A DNA stretch of 64,000 nucleotides from Cladorrhinum sp. PSN259 (lineage: Eukaryota; Ascomycota; Sordariomycetes; Sordariales; Podosporaceae). The stretch lies in assembly GCA_033725935.1 (NCBI GenBank), contig MU867077.1, positions 506,776 to 570,775 of the forward strand, in the 5' to 3' direction. Below, piece after piece: positions 21,252 to 34,421 of this stretch. Under the pieces are notes generated by a model. It was not told the DNA's origin. It ran no database searches and saw nothing but the letters and a program-made list of their open reading frames with translations. Made by a program: the position numbers and the translations under genes. The first letter of the stretch is position 1, and each line of letters starts with the position of its first letter.

Positions 21252-23246
21252 ATGCACGCTCAAGTCGCCGCAGCCCAGGTTGGCGACATTATAAGCGTGC
21301 TGCTAGCATTTCGGTTTGTCAATGCAATTTCATTGCGCACATTTTTCCAGCCAGATGAATACTTCCAGGCTCTCGAACCAGCATGGAACATCGCGTTTGG
21401 AAAGGAGAGCGGTGCCTGGTTGACTTGGGTATGTAATCTATCAACAGCAACAGTTTTTTATATGAACCGGTCAATTAATTCACCAAAATTTGCGGCAGGA
21501 ATGGCAATATCAACTCCGTTCATCGCTTCACCCAGTCATGTTTGGATTGGCATACAAGGCTGCCGAGAGTTTGATGAGCTTGCTGCACTTGTTTACCCCT
21601 TTCAAAGCATGGATGCTGGTTGTCTTGCCCAGCGCCTTACAGTCCGTGTTTGCTGCCCTGGGTGACTTCTACACGTGGAAATTGGCCATGGATATTTATG
21701 GCAGAGAAAGCAATGCTCCATGGGCTGCCCTTTGGATGACGGTGCTTAACCCCTGGCAGTGGTATGTCTCAACCAGGACCTTTTCCAACTCGGTTGAAAC
21801 AACCCTCACAATTGCCGCTCTTGCTTACTGGCCTTGGGAGCTTGTTGGTGATGCAAAAGATAGCAAGGCCACGGCGCTGCAGAAGAAGGATGGAGTGAAT
21901 AGGTGAGTTAATGCTTCCACACATCGCATGTATCCGTGAATGCTAACGGTTTTCACAGCCTCCGTATATCGCTCGTCCTCGCTGCCGTTGCGGTCCTTTT
22001 GCGTCCCACCAATTTGTTTGTCTGGCTTGGCATCTTGACAATTACTCTTACTCGCCTTAACTTGGATGGAAAATCGCCCATCTCCCAATCTACCATACTG
22101 ATCATCGTGAGGGAAATCATCCTTTGCGGTACAGGAGTCCTCGCCGTTTCAGTGGCATCCGACCGCCTCTACTTTGGGTTCTGGGCGTTCCCCCCGTACC
22201 AGTGGCTCTACTTCAACATCTCAAAGTCACTCGCCGTCTTCTACGGCCAAATGCCATGGCACTACTACCTCTTACAAGGAATCCCGCTCCTCACCACTAC
22301 TTTTCTCCCGTTCACCTTGGTCGGACTATACAAATCTACTTCAAACTCGAAAACACTCTCAGCCGACCAATCCAACATTCTCAAAACCCTGTCCCTCACC
22401 TTACTAACCATGGTGGGGGTTCTGTCCCTCATCTCCCACAAGGAAGTTCGCTTCATCTACCCACTCCTTCCCATACTTCACATACTTGCGGCACCGTACA
22501 TCACTTTGTTCTTCACTGCGCCAGCCCAACCTACCGCAGACCAAGCAAAACCACCATCCCACGCGCCAATCACCCTCCGCCATAAATTTTCCCTAGTCAA
22601 CATCCTCTCCCTCAACCTTGTACTGGCCGGATATCTCTCCATCTTCCATCAGCCCGCTCCCATCTCGGTACTCACCTTCTTACGCAACGAGTTCGAGCGG
22701 ATCCATCCCACATCCCTCACCATCGGGCCTCCCCCCCCAAATACTGAGCCAAGGGAGCTTTTCGCCATGTTCCTTACGCCCTGCCACACCACACCCTGGC
22801 GATCTCACCTCGTGTATTCTACGCTTCGCGCCCGCGCATTGACGTGCGAGCCACCCCTGCACACTGCACCTAATACTCCTGAAAGGGAGAATTATCTCGA
22901 CGAGGCGGATCGATTCTACCTCGAGGATGGGGATGGCGGGTATGGACAGAAATTCTTGGGAGAAGAGCTATGGGGAGGGGAGAAGGAAGAGCAACTGCCG
23001 AGATATATCGTTGGGTTTGAAGGCATCGAAGGCGTGTTGAGAAAGTTCTTTGAGGGCGAGGGAAGTAAAGGGAGAGAGTTGGGTGTCAATCTCACCAAGG
23101 TCTGGGATGCGTGGAACGGAGCGTTCAATGAGGATTGGAGGAGGAGAGGGAGGTTGGTGGTTTGGGATACCGGTGTCTATCAGGGAGGACACATGGAGAA
23201 AGAGGGAGATGAAGAGGAGATGAAGAGATTGGTTGATGAGTTGTAA
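21252..23246 (+). CDS. GPI10: GPI mannosyltransferase 3 (Gpi10 / PIG-B)
   Basis: ER membrane glycosyltransferase (GT22, ALG9 family) that adds the third mannose of the GPI anchor from dolichol-phosphate mannose. Exons 21252-21428, 21499-21902 and 21959-23246 give 622 residues. The joined sequence LTWEWQYQLRSSLHP across intron 1 (70 nt, GTATGT...GGCAG) is the family signature, and FFQPDEYFQ at residues 31-39 carries the acidic pair (Asp35, Glu36) of the first lumenal loop expected for GT-C enzymes. Many hydrophobic segments follow, including LRPTNLFVWLGILTITL and SHKEVRFIYPLLPI, another conserved stretch. Intron 2 is 56 nt (GTGAGT...CTAAC...CACAG) and splits a Ser codon. The C-terminal soluble tail is rich in Gly/Glu. 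The start is the first ATG, about 175 bp from the divergent 5S gene. Confidence 0.93.
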
Positions 23247-23382
23247 AATTATGTTATGGGCTCATGTCAAGGGAACAGAAAAAGCATTCGAGGTTGGTTT
23301 TCTTTCTCTTCATAAGCAACATTTATTTGGGATGGTATAAATTTCACTAAATACTTTTCTAAACCCCCAACACAGCTTCGTT

Positions 23383-25058
23383 TTACAACATGTATCTAAA
23401 CTCTGGGTTCAAGTCCTGGATTATTTGTTAGTCGGCGTTCAAGCCCGAAGAGATGGAATGGTCTACTTACCCCTAATTCTGACTTTTCATGCTCAGTCAA
23501 GCCAACATCAGTCGGCTGTCTGCTCCTCTTCTTGTTCTCTCTCGTCACCATAACGGCGTACAGGATACAGCATACCGCGCTGAGGCAGATGAAGGACACG
23601 CAAATCGAGTAGCCCCTTTTATACAAGGGCGCATCGCTCTGGACGAACGAGTACGTTGCTATGATACCACCAATGTTTCCAAATCCTAAAAGAAAGAATG
23701 TCTGTCAGTTCAAATACCCTCAAAAGTAAATAGAGGGCCCGTAGACTTCATCGACTCACCAATCTGCCAAGCAGACCCAATAGCCCTCCTATGATGTCCT
23801 CCCAGGTTCATGTTGAACCAGCAAACGATAATCGGCATGGCCGAGTACGTCCCCATGCAAATCAAGAACAGCGCAAAGTACTGCACCGGCAGATTGTTGT
23901 GCACGTTCAGCAGCACCGCGAAACCGGCAATCGCAATACAAATCGGCCCAATGGTGAACAAGAACCGATGCTTCGTCCAGTCGCTCACGGTCGCGACAAT
24001 CATGGCAAAAACGAACGCCACGGCCCAGGGCGGCACCGACCTCAACTGCGTCATGATCGGGCTGAACTGGTATGACCTGATAATCGTAGGCGAGAAGTAC
24101 GCATAGCTGTACGCCGGGACGATCAACCCAAAGTACATCAGCCCGCCCAACCACACCTTGGGATCCTTCATGACGTTCTTGAAGTCCTTCAGCCCAACTT
24201 TCTTCTCAGCGGCGGAATGTCCCTGGTCGGCTCGCAGGCGGGCCTTGATATACTCCCTCTCGTCCTCCCTCAACCATTTGGCGTCCTCGACGAACCCAGG
24301 GAAGCAGAACAAGAATATCAGACCGACGACGACGGTTCCCGAGCCCTCGATGATGAAAATCCATCTCCAGCCTCTCCACCCCCTCGCTCCGTCCATTTTG
24401 CCGATCGCTCCTGCGAGTAATCCACCAAACGCTCCGGCGAGGGACGTGCTGCTGAAGAACAAACTGAACCGCTTCTGTGCTTCGTCGCGGCGGTACCACA
24501 TCCCCAGCAGGTAAAAGCACCCGGGAAACATTCCGCACTCAAACAATCCCAGAAAGAATCTCGTGGTGAGTAATCCGGCGTAGTTCTGAACCAGGCCCTG
24601 GAAGATGGTCACCAGGCCGAATCCCAAACAGCAGATGGAGAGCCATATCCTCGGACTCAGTTTCTTGAGCAGAATATTGGATGGTATCTCAAAGATGATG
24701 TAGGGGACGAAGAAGATTGTGAGGGCGGTGTTGTAGTCAAGTGAGGTGAGGCCGAGGGATTCTTCGAGACCAAAAGTCCGGGCGTTGGCAATGTTGACGC
24801 GGTCAAGGAAGGCGGTTAGGTACAAGATGATGACGAAGGGGATGAGGTGAAGGTCGATTTTGGTTGTTAGACGTCGGTCTGTTGTGTGGGCCGGGCATAC
24901 TGGTTCAGGGATTGGGACAGGTGGGCCAACGACTGATGATGAGGATGAGGTGGCGGTAGGTCCCGGAGGGGAAGGGCGTTTCTCTGGATCTGTGAGGGTG
25001 AGTCAGTGAGTGAGATGGTGATGAGTGTAGTGAGTAGCATACCTTTAACGTCCGCCAT
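23383..25058 (-). CDS. MFS permease, anion:cation symporter (Dal5/Tna1-like) family
   Basis: Plasma-membrane transporter of the allantoate/nicotinate/vitamin permease type. Exons 25058-25043 (16 nt), 24989-23760, 23685-23471 and 23415-23383 give 497 residues. The joined ends are MADVKDPEKRPSPPG at the start and DLNPEFRYML at the stop, the latter very common in this family. Family marks: FLDRVNIANARTFGLEESL in the first transmembrane region, the loop LGLFECGMFPGCFYLLGMWY and GWRWIFIIEG. About 12 transmembrane segments are expected. Introns are 53, 74 and 55 nt with canonical ends. Nicotinate (TNA1-like) is my best guess for substrate, but family members with very different substrates look alike, so it is left unnamed. 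It lies tail to tail with GPI10, only 136 bp between the stops. Confidence 0.88.
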
Positions 25059-27404
25059 CTTGGTGAACCTTGATTAGATATGCAGACCAAGGGGTGTCAA
25101 GAAAACCAAAGCCAGGCCAGGGCTGAAGAAAGGGATAGACAGAAATGAAATAAACAATTCCAAAACAGGGACAATCCCACCCTCATCTATATACACTGCC
25201 CAAGAAAAAACCCGGGATCACACTCGGTCTATATAATACCACACTAACGGCTACCGACAACCGTCCGGACGACCGGGGGGAGAGCAAAGAACAAGTAAGA
25301 AAACAAGAATGCTGACTGTGAGAGAGGCCATTGTGCAAGTGATGCTGTGTGACACGGTAACATCACCGCTCGAATGCGGTGGTATTCCGGGCGGTGGCAG
25401 ACACACCAGAGCTCAAGTGATCGACATGATGTGAACTTTTTTTGCCCCCCCGCCTCTCCCCAGGTTCTAAACCTTTTACAACCACGGCCACTCCAGATAC
25501 CTTCCATGTTAAGGTTAAGTCCGCATGCACCATTTCCCAAGGATCCCATTCCTTCCTCTTGTTTAGTGCACCTTTCCCCCGCATTCGCTTGTTTGAACGG
25601 CAGATCTAGTCATCAGTTTCGTTTTTGTTTTGTTTTACGATTTTGTTCAAAAAAAAACGTGGTCGAGGAGGGATTACTAGGCCGATAACGGAAGATGATC
25701 TGCATCCCCAAATATGTGGGATGACGGATGGTGGCAGCTCGTCGAGAGTGTTTTTGTGTTTTTCTCATTTTCTAGAAGCTTTCCCTTCCCCTCTCTGTCT
25801 TCCGTCCAGAAAAAAAAAAAGTATATTTGCTTTGTCCTCTCATGTTCCCTGACTCTCGGGCTACACCGAAACTGCAACCACGCGCGGTATAAGTGGTGTA
25901 ACATATATGCTTGACGTGTGTAGAAGACGCCCCTCCTGTCCCATACCACACCCGCCCTGTTGTCCGGGGATTACAAACCCCAAATCCCGGGTTCCGAGGT
26001 CTGCTTGGTGTCTCTCGGGTCTAGAACTCGATAGTATCAGAACCCTGTCAGAAAAAGAACTGTTGTGTCAAAAATACATCAAAATTCTTCTCATTGTAAA
26101 TAGTTTATTTGACTAGTGTGTCTGTCATCTGATCATGGACTTTTTCTCGACCGCATCATAGATAACGAAACGATCCCATCTCGCCCAGAGAAAGCGGTAT
26201 ACGCACATACAGCCCGTATATATTCCACCATCCGTATAACGCACAAACAGCGGTAAGACCGACCTCGGATTCACCGCGGTCTCACTCATCTCACATGCGT
26301 ACTGGAACACGAAACGGGAAGGTCGACGTCATCAAGGCAACGTTGACCTCAATTAAGAACCGGTGGAAAGAGGCAAGGCGTGCTCAGTCATGGCCATTAT
26401 ACTAAATAGGCATTAGGGAACACATATCTCACATCGCTGAAATAATGTCTCTTATGCATAGTATCCCCAACCCGTACAACCGAAGCACGAAAGTCAAGTC
26501 AAGCTTTCCTCTAGTCCCCCCCTAACCAAGAACCTCCCATGCCCCTTAAGTCGCTCCAAGCCGACCTCGCAGCGGGTGTGGCTTTTGGCATGCATTCGCT
26601 CACCACCCCTTCCCATTCCCCTCACTGACACCAAACCTCACTACACTAGGTAACAAGGGTGTTCCCTGCCACCCAGTGCCAAGAGAGCCCAACGGTCCTG
26701 CCTCCACTCTGTCAAAAAGTGCGGGGAAGCGAACCCTTCTCTGTTCTCTCCTCACATTAATGGAACCCTAAACATGGCATTCTTTTTTTGGTTTGTCTTT
26801 TGACCATCTAGACTTTGCTTCAGAAATCTACCTTGTGTATACATATTACATTACACAGAAAATCTTCTCATTTACTTCCTTTCCCAACTCAATTCTATCA
26901 ACTGAGTCCCATGACGCTGGTCCTGACTCCATCCCTTCCAAACACTTCCCACCTTTTGATTCGACGCAAACCAAGCATTAATAAATCCCAATTCATATCC
27001 CTCTTTGTTTTTCTGTCATAAAAATCAAACCTCCCCATCAATATCTCTGCAGAGCTAGAAGAATAAAGCAGGCAAACAAATAAGATTTCATCAAACTTCA
27101 TCTCAACATGCAGCCAAAAGTAAACCGAATAAAACAGACATTAAAAAGTGAAAGCCCTGGGGTATCCGCAACTGACTAACCATCAACTCTTTGTACTCCT
27201 GACACCAATCAACTACCCACAGACACATACCAAGACGACATACCCTCCCAGCAGCCCGCTTCCGAAGAAAATAAACTATATCCCCCAACCGCCCGTCCAC
27301 CCAGATCAAAATCAAATTTCATAACGGAGGCATAAATAATCGTAGGCTGGTCGTAGGGTTGTTTTTCAAGATTGGAGAGTTCCGTCGAGGTTTACACTCT
27401 CACG
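25059..27404. other. Intergenic: permease promoter and RhoGAP 3' side
   Basis: About 2.35 kb with no recognised gene. The left part carries the permease promoter (a C-run at about 25445-25452). The middle (25.6-27.0 kb) contains short A and T runs and many small open frames without family resemblance. The right part must contain the 3' UTR of the RhoGAP gene. Confidence 0.55.
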
Positions 27405-30351
27405 TTATTGTTGCTGTGATGACGGCCGCGCGTTGGGATCCAGCACTCTGGGAGGTGGTTGTTGCAAAGCTGGCGGCAAGGATGACTGCTGCTGCAGAGT
27501 CGGTGGCTTCGCCAGCCCCCCGGCACTCTCCAACTCAGCCCTGTTCAGATCCAAACTTTTCCCTCTCCCGGTCACCACAAAGCTAGACCCATACGACACG
27601 CTCCTCTCGGCGGCAGGTGGCGACTTATTCCTCCGTTGCTCATGATTCTCCTTGTGTTCGCGATACTTGTTCTTGATCCAACTCGTCAACTTCTTTGGAT
27701 CTTCCTTGTTCTCAGTAGACGACGACGACCCAAGTATGTCAGCATTTAGAACGGCCCTGTCTATAGAATCACCCATACTCTGTCGCGGCTTAAAGTAAGA
27801 GCTACCAATCGAAGTGTTGCTGGCCTCGGCGTTCGGAATCGTGCCGAGCATACGAGGTGAGGCAAGTGGGGGATAGGACGGCCCGGTATCTTCCCTCTTC
27901 CGTGATAGACGCCATCTCTTCTTCTTGTCCTTTTCTCCCGATTCTGGACTGGTCACCTCCGACGAGGCCACGGGTGGGGCCTCGTCAACGTGATCCATGT
28001 CCGAACTCTCATTGAAGGAGCTGTTGAGTGAGGTAGGTGGCGACTTCTTGGTCTTCAAGGTCACATCAGTGCTTTGTGAATGAAGCGTTTGGTTCTCTGG
28101 GTGGGCTGGAGGCACATCCGATGCTTGCGGGATCGGTTGCGGAACTGCATCGGACGTGTAGGCTGGTGCGACAGTCTCTCCTCCGGTTGCAAGCTTTGAT
28201 CCAGACGGTATCGCTTCGAGCGGGTTAGGCGTTTCGGTGTTGGGAGATGCAGCTGCCGAGTGAGGGAGTGATGCCGTGGAACTATGGGCGCTCGGGTTTG
28301 CGCTGCCCGGCAACCTCTTCTTCCTCAACTTAGTTGGACCTTCATTTTCGCTCGTGTTGATTCTCTGAAACAAGATTGGAAGTTTCCGTTCCCTAGATGG
28401 AGTTGTTACTTCCGGAGTGAGTGGAACAGGTTCAAGCAGCTTCTCTTGACTCCTAGCTTCGGGGACAGTCAAGGTCGGCAATGAACCGGAAGGTGTTGCT
28501 GACACTGGGACCGATGGTCCCTGTATTTCCTCAAGAGGAGGAGTGGCGAGTTCTTCTACGACGGCAGGTGGCGCCAAAGGAGGCGCCGCTGTCACTGGCG
28601 GATTATGCGGGGTGACAGGGGTTAATGGAGCAACAGATTCCCCCCGGTTCCCGAACCTCCCTGACGGCAAAGCTGGAGACCTCTTGGATGGCACGGTGTT
28701 GCTCCTATTTAGCCCGCCTGTAGTGGGAGTTGAAGCAATGGCCGGACTACCTGGGCTTGGCGCGCCATTCGACTGAAAAGACCGCCGAGATGAGGTGGAC
28801 TTGTTCCTCCGAATTGAACCGTTTTTAGCAACGCTCTCGGCTCCGGCGCTCGCACTCGAAGCTGACCGTTGAACCCCATTATTTTTGCTTGGGGTCAGGG
28901 GAGGAGGATTATTCACCCCAGGGTTCCCCTTTTGAATCTCTCGGACCGTCTTCTCATCCGTCGCTGTGCCCTGCATGCCGATAAGGAAGTGATCCTGATT
29001 CTCAATGAGAAATATTATTACGCATTGGTTCAGCCGGTATTCCTCAGGCGCCATAGCATGGTTTGGATGAGACAGCATGCCAGGCTGAAAGATTGCGGCA
29101 AGATTTTGCGAGTTCATGCGGTTTTGATCCGACTTGGCCGCGAATACCGCAAGAAGGTCCAAAATGTACAACAGGAGTTGACGATTTAGCGGAGGCAGCT
29201 CAGTAATGAGCTGCTGATACCGAATAATAGCAGCATCCATGTCGAAGTTTTCGACAAACTGGGGTCCATTCTCGGCATCGCCGGCTCCTTGTTTGGTTGC
29301 CCCTCTTAGCGGCTGCCGAAACTTTTCGTAGAGGTCCAGAGGAACCACAGGTTCGGGCAGGTCGTTCAAATAGCGGCGGAGGACATTGGCGGCGTCGTGT
29401 ACCGTGTAACCATCCCATACTAACCCCTTGCCATATCTGTCAGGCGAATCGAAGATGGTCTTGAGCTCTTTGATGCGCTTCTCAGATCCGCTCAGACGAA
29501 AAATACCCTCGATTTCGGTCGCTTTCGAGTCTGTCAGTTCCACACGGCACTAAACCCACACATGTATGCAGGACAGGGAGAGAAGTGAAATTTTTCGAGT
29601 ACGCACCCCTTTCCTTCAAAAAGACTCCGCATTTCGCGACCACAATCGGAACATAGCCGTATATGTAGCTCTTGCCGTCTTCGTCGACGAGGGAGATGGC
29701 GACATTGGCGTAGGTGATGCTCTGCCGTAGAGGGACTCCAAAGATACCTTGGGGACGGGCGGCATCTGGGATTATTAGTCTTGTTCCGACCGGGTATGGT
29801 TTTGGACACGGCCCTCTGACGCAGTTCCCGATTCGCCAACTGAGGATGCGAGCAAGAGCGTCCAACTTGGACACTTCCTGCGGGGTCGCGGATGGCTGCG
29901 CTGGGCTACTCCCGTTTGCACTTGCTTTCTGGGAGGAGTGTGCACGCCTTTCCTCCTCGGCGATGACTCGCAGGAGTAGGGCCACGGCAGAATGGTCTTT
30001 ACTCAGGGATCCTTCCATATCCTCCACAAAGATTGAAGTCCTCACCGGGAAGGATGTAGATATGGGAGGAAGGTATGTAATGGGAAGGGCTGCTGTACCA
30101 TGTGCTTCCTGATGCTTGGAAGGGAGCTTGAAACCTTTCCACCATGACTTTAAATCACGCTTGCTGGGAGGAGAAACTGCAGACGGCAACTGATTTGAAG
30201 CAATCGGGGTTGAGGGAAGCGGGGGATTCGATTGTCGGTGATGGTGCGAGTGTTGCTGTTGTTGCTGTTGCTGGTGGTGATGGTGATGCTGTTGCTGTTG
30301 CTGCTCGGAGGCAAGCGAGTGCGGTGCTGGAGGTGGTGCTGCGGACGTCAT
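27405..30351 (-). CDS. Rho GTPase-activating protein, Sac7/Bag7-like
   Basis: Stimulates GTP hydrolysis by Rho1-type GTPases, turning down cell-wall and actin signalling. Exons 30351-29607 and 29530-27405 around a 76-nt intron (GTGCGT...CTGACAG) give 956 residues. The RhoGAP domain spans about 210-445: GIFGVPLRQSITYANVAIS, then VVAKCGVFLKER, then KATEIEGIFRLSGSEKR with arginine finger Arg260, then VHDAANVLRRYLNDLPEP and NQNLAAIFQPG-like helices (here SQNLAAIFQPGML). This is the Sac7/Bag7 arrangement. The intron splits the domain at a conserved place. The N-terminus has a Gln/His tract (about 18-39), and the roughly 500-residue C-terminus is Ser/Pro-rich and probably disordered. An upstream start is possible but nothing supports it. 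Confidence 0.92.
30236..30304 (-). repeat. CAG/CAC-rich tract coding Gln and His
   Basis: Imperfect triplet repeat inside exon 1 of the RhoGAP gene; on the minus strand it codes two glutamine runs and two histidine runs. Such tracts vary in length between strains. It is in frame and not a sign of a broken gene. Confidence 0.8.
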
Positions 30352-33300
30352 GGCTGCAACGGCGCGTGGGCGGACTACTGATTCAGGGCCACAGCGCTGA
30401 GCAGGCTGCTGGCTCTGCCGTCGCCAGGTTCAACGAGGGGAAATAAATCAGATCGCGACGCTGGAGGCAAGCCAAAAATGCAGAACTAAAGTCGTATGCG
30501 TTAAAAGCCAAAAAGTGAGTGTGTAGTGGTGTTGTCTGTGGGTTGGGAGTAGATGTGCAGCTGGTGATGGAGGGTTGGGTGGTGGTTGACGTTCCAGGAT
30601 TCTGCGACGCGCGCGGTATGGAGGTGCAGGTGAAAGTGCGTGCTTGCTTGCTTGCTGCTTGTTGCTGCTGGACCCGCTGGCTTGGTAAAGAGACCGATCG
30701 ATCGTGGAGCCTCGGGGCCTGGTGCTGCTGCGAGATGCGAATGCGAGGAACGCGAGGGCAAAAACCAGGTCGTAAGCCACTATAATTATTCAATGTTGAG
30801 TGTGTCGTTGATATGGCGATGGAAAGAAGGTCGGCTGGTAAAAATGAATGAACTCCAAAAAGAGTGCGACGGCAGCAGCAGGGACGGACGGCGGGTTGCT
30901 TTTCAAAGACTGGGGGAGTTGGGACAGGATGACAAGGGTTGAACAGACGCAGAGAACACAGAACAGCTTCCCCCATCGGCTCAGATTCTCATGTTCCCCT
31001 AAACTGGAAGAAACGCCCCACGGTGCGACCCCTTCTCCGCACTGAGCTTGGCGGTGGGCTTCCAGGCGCGACCTTTCCAGCGATATCCTGTACGTAACCA
31101 GACACTGAACGAGTCAAGAAGAGCCCTCAATCCATGAAGGTTGCGGCACAGAAATGCTGTGTATTTCACAGTTGGTTGTTGTGGTTGTTGTGATGAGGGA
31201 TGTAAGATTTCTATCTGCCTCGTGTATATAATCCATCAATCTGCAGGCTGCACCTGGGGCACGGGTAGCACAAAGAGCAACAAACTGGAAAAGGCAGGGC
31301 TTATTGATCCCCGTAAGTTTAGACAATAGATCTAGACAACGTTTCTTTGGAGACCTCGACCCTGGATTGGATGGCTGCAGGTTTCAAACGCGGACCATCG
31401 ACCATCTTGGTCGCTCGTTTACAAGCCAAACGGACGATCGTCACTGCAGATCGTGGCATCTTGATACACACTGTATTCATGGGAACCGATGCTTAAAATC
31501 TTCTGGCTACCAAGACTGTTGACGCCAGAAAATTACCCCTCCATGTTTCCACACTCAACAGGCCAGGTCCAAAACGTCCGCCCTTCGAAATGCCCTGTCC
31601 CTGTTATTTCTTCCTGTCAAAATTCGAGACATGTCAAATTCGGACTGGTGGGTGATGGTTGATACCTCACAGCATAAGGTACAACATTTCAATATAACGT
31701 CGCTTGCGGTTGGGGGTCATGTCCGTGTTGGGAGATATGTTGCAAGAGGGTGCGTCCAGGTGCGGCAGGAAGCCTGGAACTAATGACGTATGCAGGGTTC
31801 ATTGCAGCACAGACAAATTGTTCTTTGGTGCTCCGTTGCCCAACAGCCGCTGCCGACCGACGTGCGTCTGACTGTTGCGTCTATCTATCTGAATTAAATT
31901 ATCTGCGTGTTGGTTGACAGCTGCGACTTATTCTATTCAAGCACGATCCCTATATCTTACAAGTTTCCAATGATGGTCAAGAGATCTAGACTTTGGCATT
32001 GGAAGCAAACAAGATGGAGGCGGGTTTCCACTATTTCTTCCATGCCAGCCACGCGATCTCTTCCCTTTCCAAATTTAGTAGCTCCCCAGAGACAGACCGC
32101 TGGGAGTCTTAGTGTAGCCCGCTGCACAGACCGTCGTCATTCTTTTGCCCCTCTTTCCAGGTTGTAGAGGTGTCGTGTGTCTAACGACGACGCGAGGGAC
32201 GACGACGTGCTGCAGTAGGACTGATGATCTTTGGGATAATAATCAAGGAATTTTAGCTGAGAAATTGTTTTCGCACCCTCTTCTGCATCACCTGCCATCT
32301 GACTTCCGTTGCTTGCAACCACACCAGATCTGAGGCCCCTCCCAGGAACGAGCGGAAACACCAACCTGGAGGGGATCGCGCGCTGCTCGATTCTGCAGGG
32401 ATCCATTAGCGCTACAATCTCCCCTACCGCTGGGCTTGATTTCCTGGTTTTCAAGTTGGGCCCAGTTTGATTCGCGAGTTCTGGGTTGGTCAGTGAGACA
32501 TTGGTCCCGTTGTGGCTGGCCAACAGGCGTTCACTTCCCCTCCTCCATCTCCATCTCGTTTCCCAGGTTCATGATCATGTGCCGCACTGCAGCCTTTTTT
32601 CAGATTCTACTTCTCGGGGATCTTCACTTATGCGGTGTATAGTGTGGACAAAATTGTATCGACTCGAGAAGCAGAAGGAAAAGAAAGCACTGTGATAACT
32701 ACCTCCAAGTTGCTGTTTCATCTCTCAGCCTCACATGCAGAGCTTCCCCTCTTGCTTATACGAGATCCATGTGCAAGATCCCTTTTCGCAGGACGTCATA
32801 GGTCGAACGCTAACCCTATGTCCCCATTGGGTGGATTTAGCAAAAGTTCTTGACAACCTCAAAAATGTCTCAAGGCATCTATCAAAATACCCAAGGATAA
32901 AGTCTCCGTAGGGATCGGTTCGAGATGCATCTTCACCGCTTGATGGGGAGGGACGACGCACAGGGGGCTGCCTGTCACATGCCTTGGTGGTGCCGGACAC
33001 GTATGCAATTGAAACTCGAGAAAGGGCCCGGAGTTCCGAATCGCATCTGAGATGGGTGGACATCTTTCCCGGATATCAAGAATTGAGGTTGTATGAACTC
33101 CCGTGCTCCCGTAGCCCTAGAGCGCTAGAAGCAGTGCTGAATGAATGTGGATGGAGAGCTGAGGTTACACTAAGGCAAAGGCTCAATGGCCAAAAGCGGC
33201 ATGATGGGAGAAGAAGAGCTGAGCTAAGTTCCCGTCTCTTAGTGTACACTAGCTACCTACGCACAGACCAAGCCAGAAATTTGTTATCGCGATAAACCAG

Positions 33301-33422
33301 TCCCCGAGGGAGCATCATCATCATTGAACTAATAAACCTCCTTGCTTGGTTTGCTACATTCAACACCATCCACCACCACAACTAATTATCCCCAGTTTCC
33401 TCCCCAAGAAAACTCAACAAAA
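30352..33422. other. 3.1 kb intergenic between divergent RhoGAP and TIM9
   Basis: No gene recognised. The first 0.6 kb is probably RhoGAP leader: it has GCTT repeats at about 30641-30656 and several short minus-strand open frames. The rest contains only short frames with biased composition. The last 0.1 kb before TIM9 is pyrimidine/A-rich (CACCATCCACCACCACAACT and A-rich sequence), typical of a leader. A divergent regulatory region is the simplest reading, but 3 kb is long. Confidence 0.55.
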
Positions 33423-33818
33423 ATGGATGGGTATGTTGTTCTCCAGTCAAATTACTTGATTGCAACTCCAAATCAACACTAACAAAACTATTTCTAGTCT
33501 TACCGCAGCCGAATCTCGCGAGCTCGAGTCTCGCCTTCAGAAGCGCCAGGTCAAGGAGTTCATGGCTGTACGTTTGCTCTCATTCCACCTACATCACCTA
33601 ACTTATTCGCTAACATTCCTGCGTCGCAGGTCTTCGGCAACCTCGTAGACAACTGCTTCCAGTCTTGCGTCGACGACTTCACCTCCAAGGCGCTCTCCGG
33701 CCGCGAGAGCGGCTGCATTAGCCGCTGCGTCACCAAGTCCATGGCCACCCAGACCCGCCTCGGCGAGCGCTTTGCCGAGCTCAACGCCGCCATGAGTGCC
33801 GAGATGGCCAACCGGTAA
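33423..33818 (+). CDS. TIM9: Mitochondrial intermembrane-space chaperone Tim9
   Basis: Small TIM protein that forms a hexamer with Tim10 and guides carrier-type precursors to the TIM22 complex. Exons 33423-33430 (8 nt: ATG GAT GG), 33498-33567 and 33630-33818 give 88 residues. The start of the joined protein, MDGLTAAESRELESRLQKRQ, and VKEFMAVFGNLVDNCF are Tim9 hallmarks. The twin CX3C motifs are C35-FQS-C39 and C55-ISR-C59. Introns are 67 nt (GTATGT...TTCTAG) and 62 nt (GTACGT...CTAAC...CGCAG). The ATG has an A-rich context (AACAAAAATGG). The first exon alone is too short for most gene finders, so this gene is easily missed or started wrongly. Confidence 0.95.
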
Positions 33819-34421
33819 ATGCTCTGGCATGCGGGGAGAGCAAATGAAAGCGGGGTGAAGGAGGAGTCGGGTATCTCTACTCTAAAGGAACTATCGGGCC
33901 CGGGTGGAAACGAAAGGGGCGGACTTTGGATCAATGTCACCATGTACAAAATTTCGTGCGGGGCGGATGGATCGGGGGGAAATCATAAAGCATGAAAAAA
34001 GCGATGAAACGGATTGGCTCGGTTCATGAGGGAATAAGACCAGCTATCCTCTGTAACAATATTCAACAAAATAATGAAAGACGGTCATGATTGAGAACCG
34101 TCCGGAGGGATGCGGGAGGAGCAGCTCGTGTTAAGGAGCTGAGGTGATGACAGCGGCTTGACCTGGAAAAGACTTGAAATCAAGAGACTTCAAGATCTGA
34201 TCCCAAACACCAAGCAAAGACGACAGGAAACGAATTAATCAACTTTCTCGAAGCGCCAGGAAGAAAAATCCATGAATCATTCCTTTTCTACTTTCACAGG
34301 ACACCCAAACAGAAAAAAAAGCAGACGATTCCCATCCATTGCTTTCATCCCCAAACATGACGAGGAAACCCCAGTGATTACACCCAACCTCTCATAAATA
34401 TCCACCACTCCTATTCACGTT
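33819..34421. other. Intergenic: TIM9 and NUP188 3' ends
   Basis: About 0.6 kb between convergent stop codons. It holds two 3' UTRs; A-rich stretches at about 34000-34090 and 34310-34325. No gene or repeat seen. Confidence 0.6.

Noticed and set aside
24999..25005. TGAGTCA near the permease start
   Set aside because: It sits inside the first intron and overlaps simple GTGAGT-like repeats; chance is likely.
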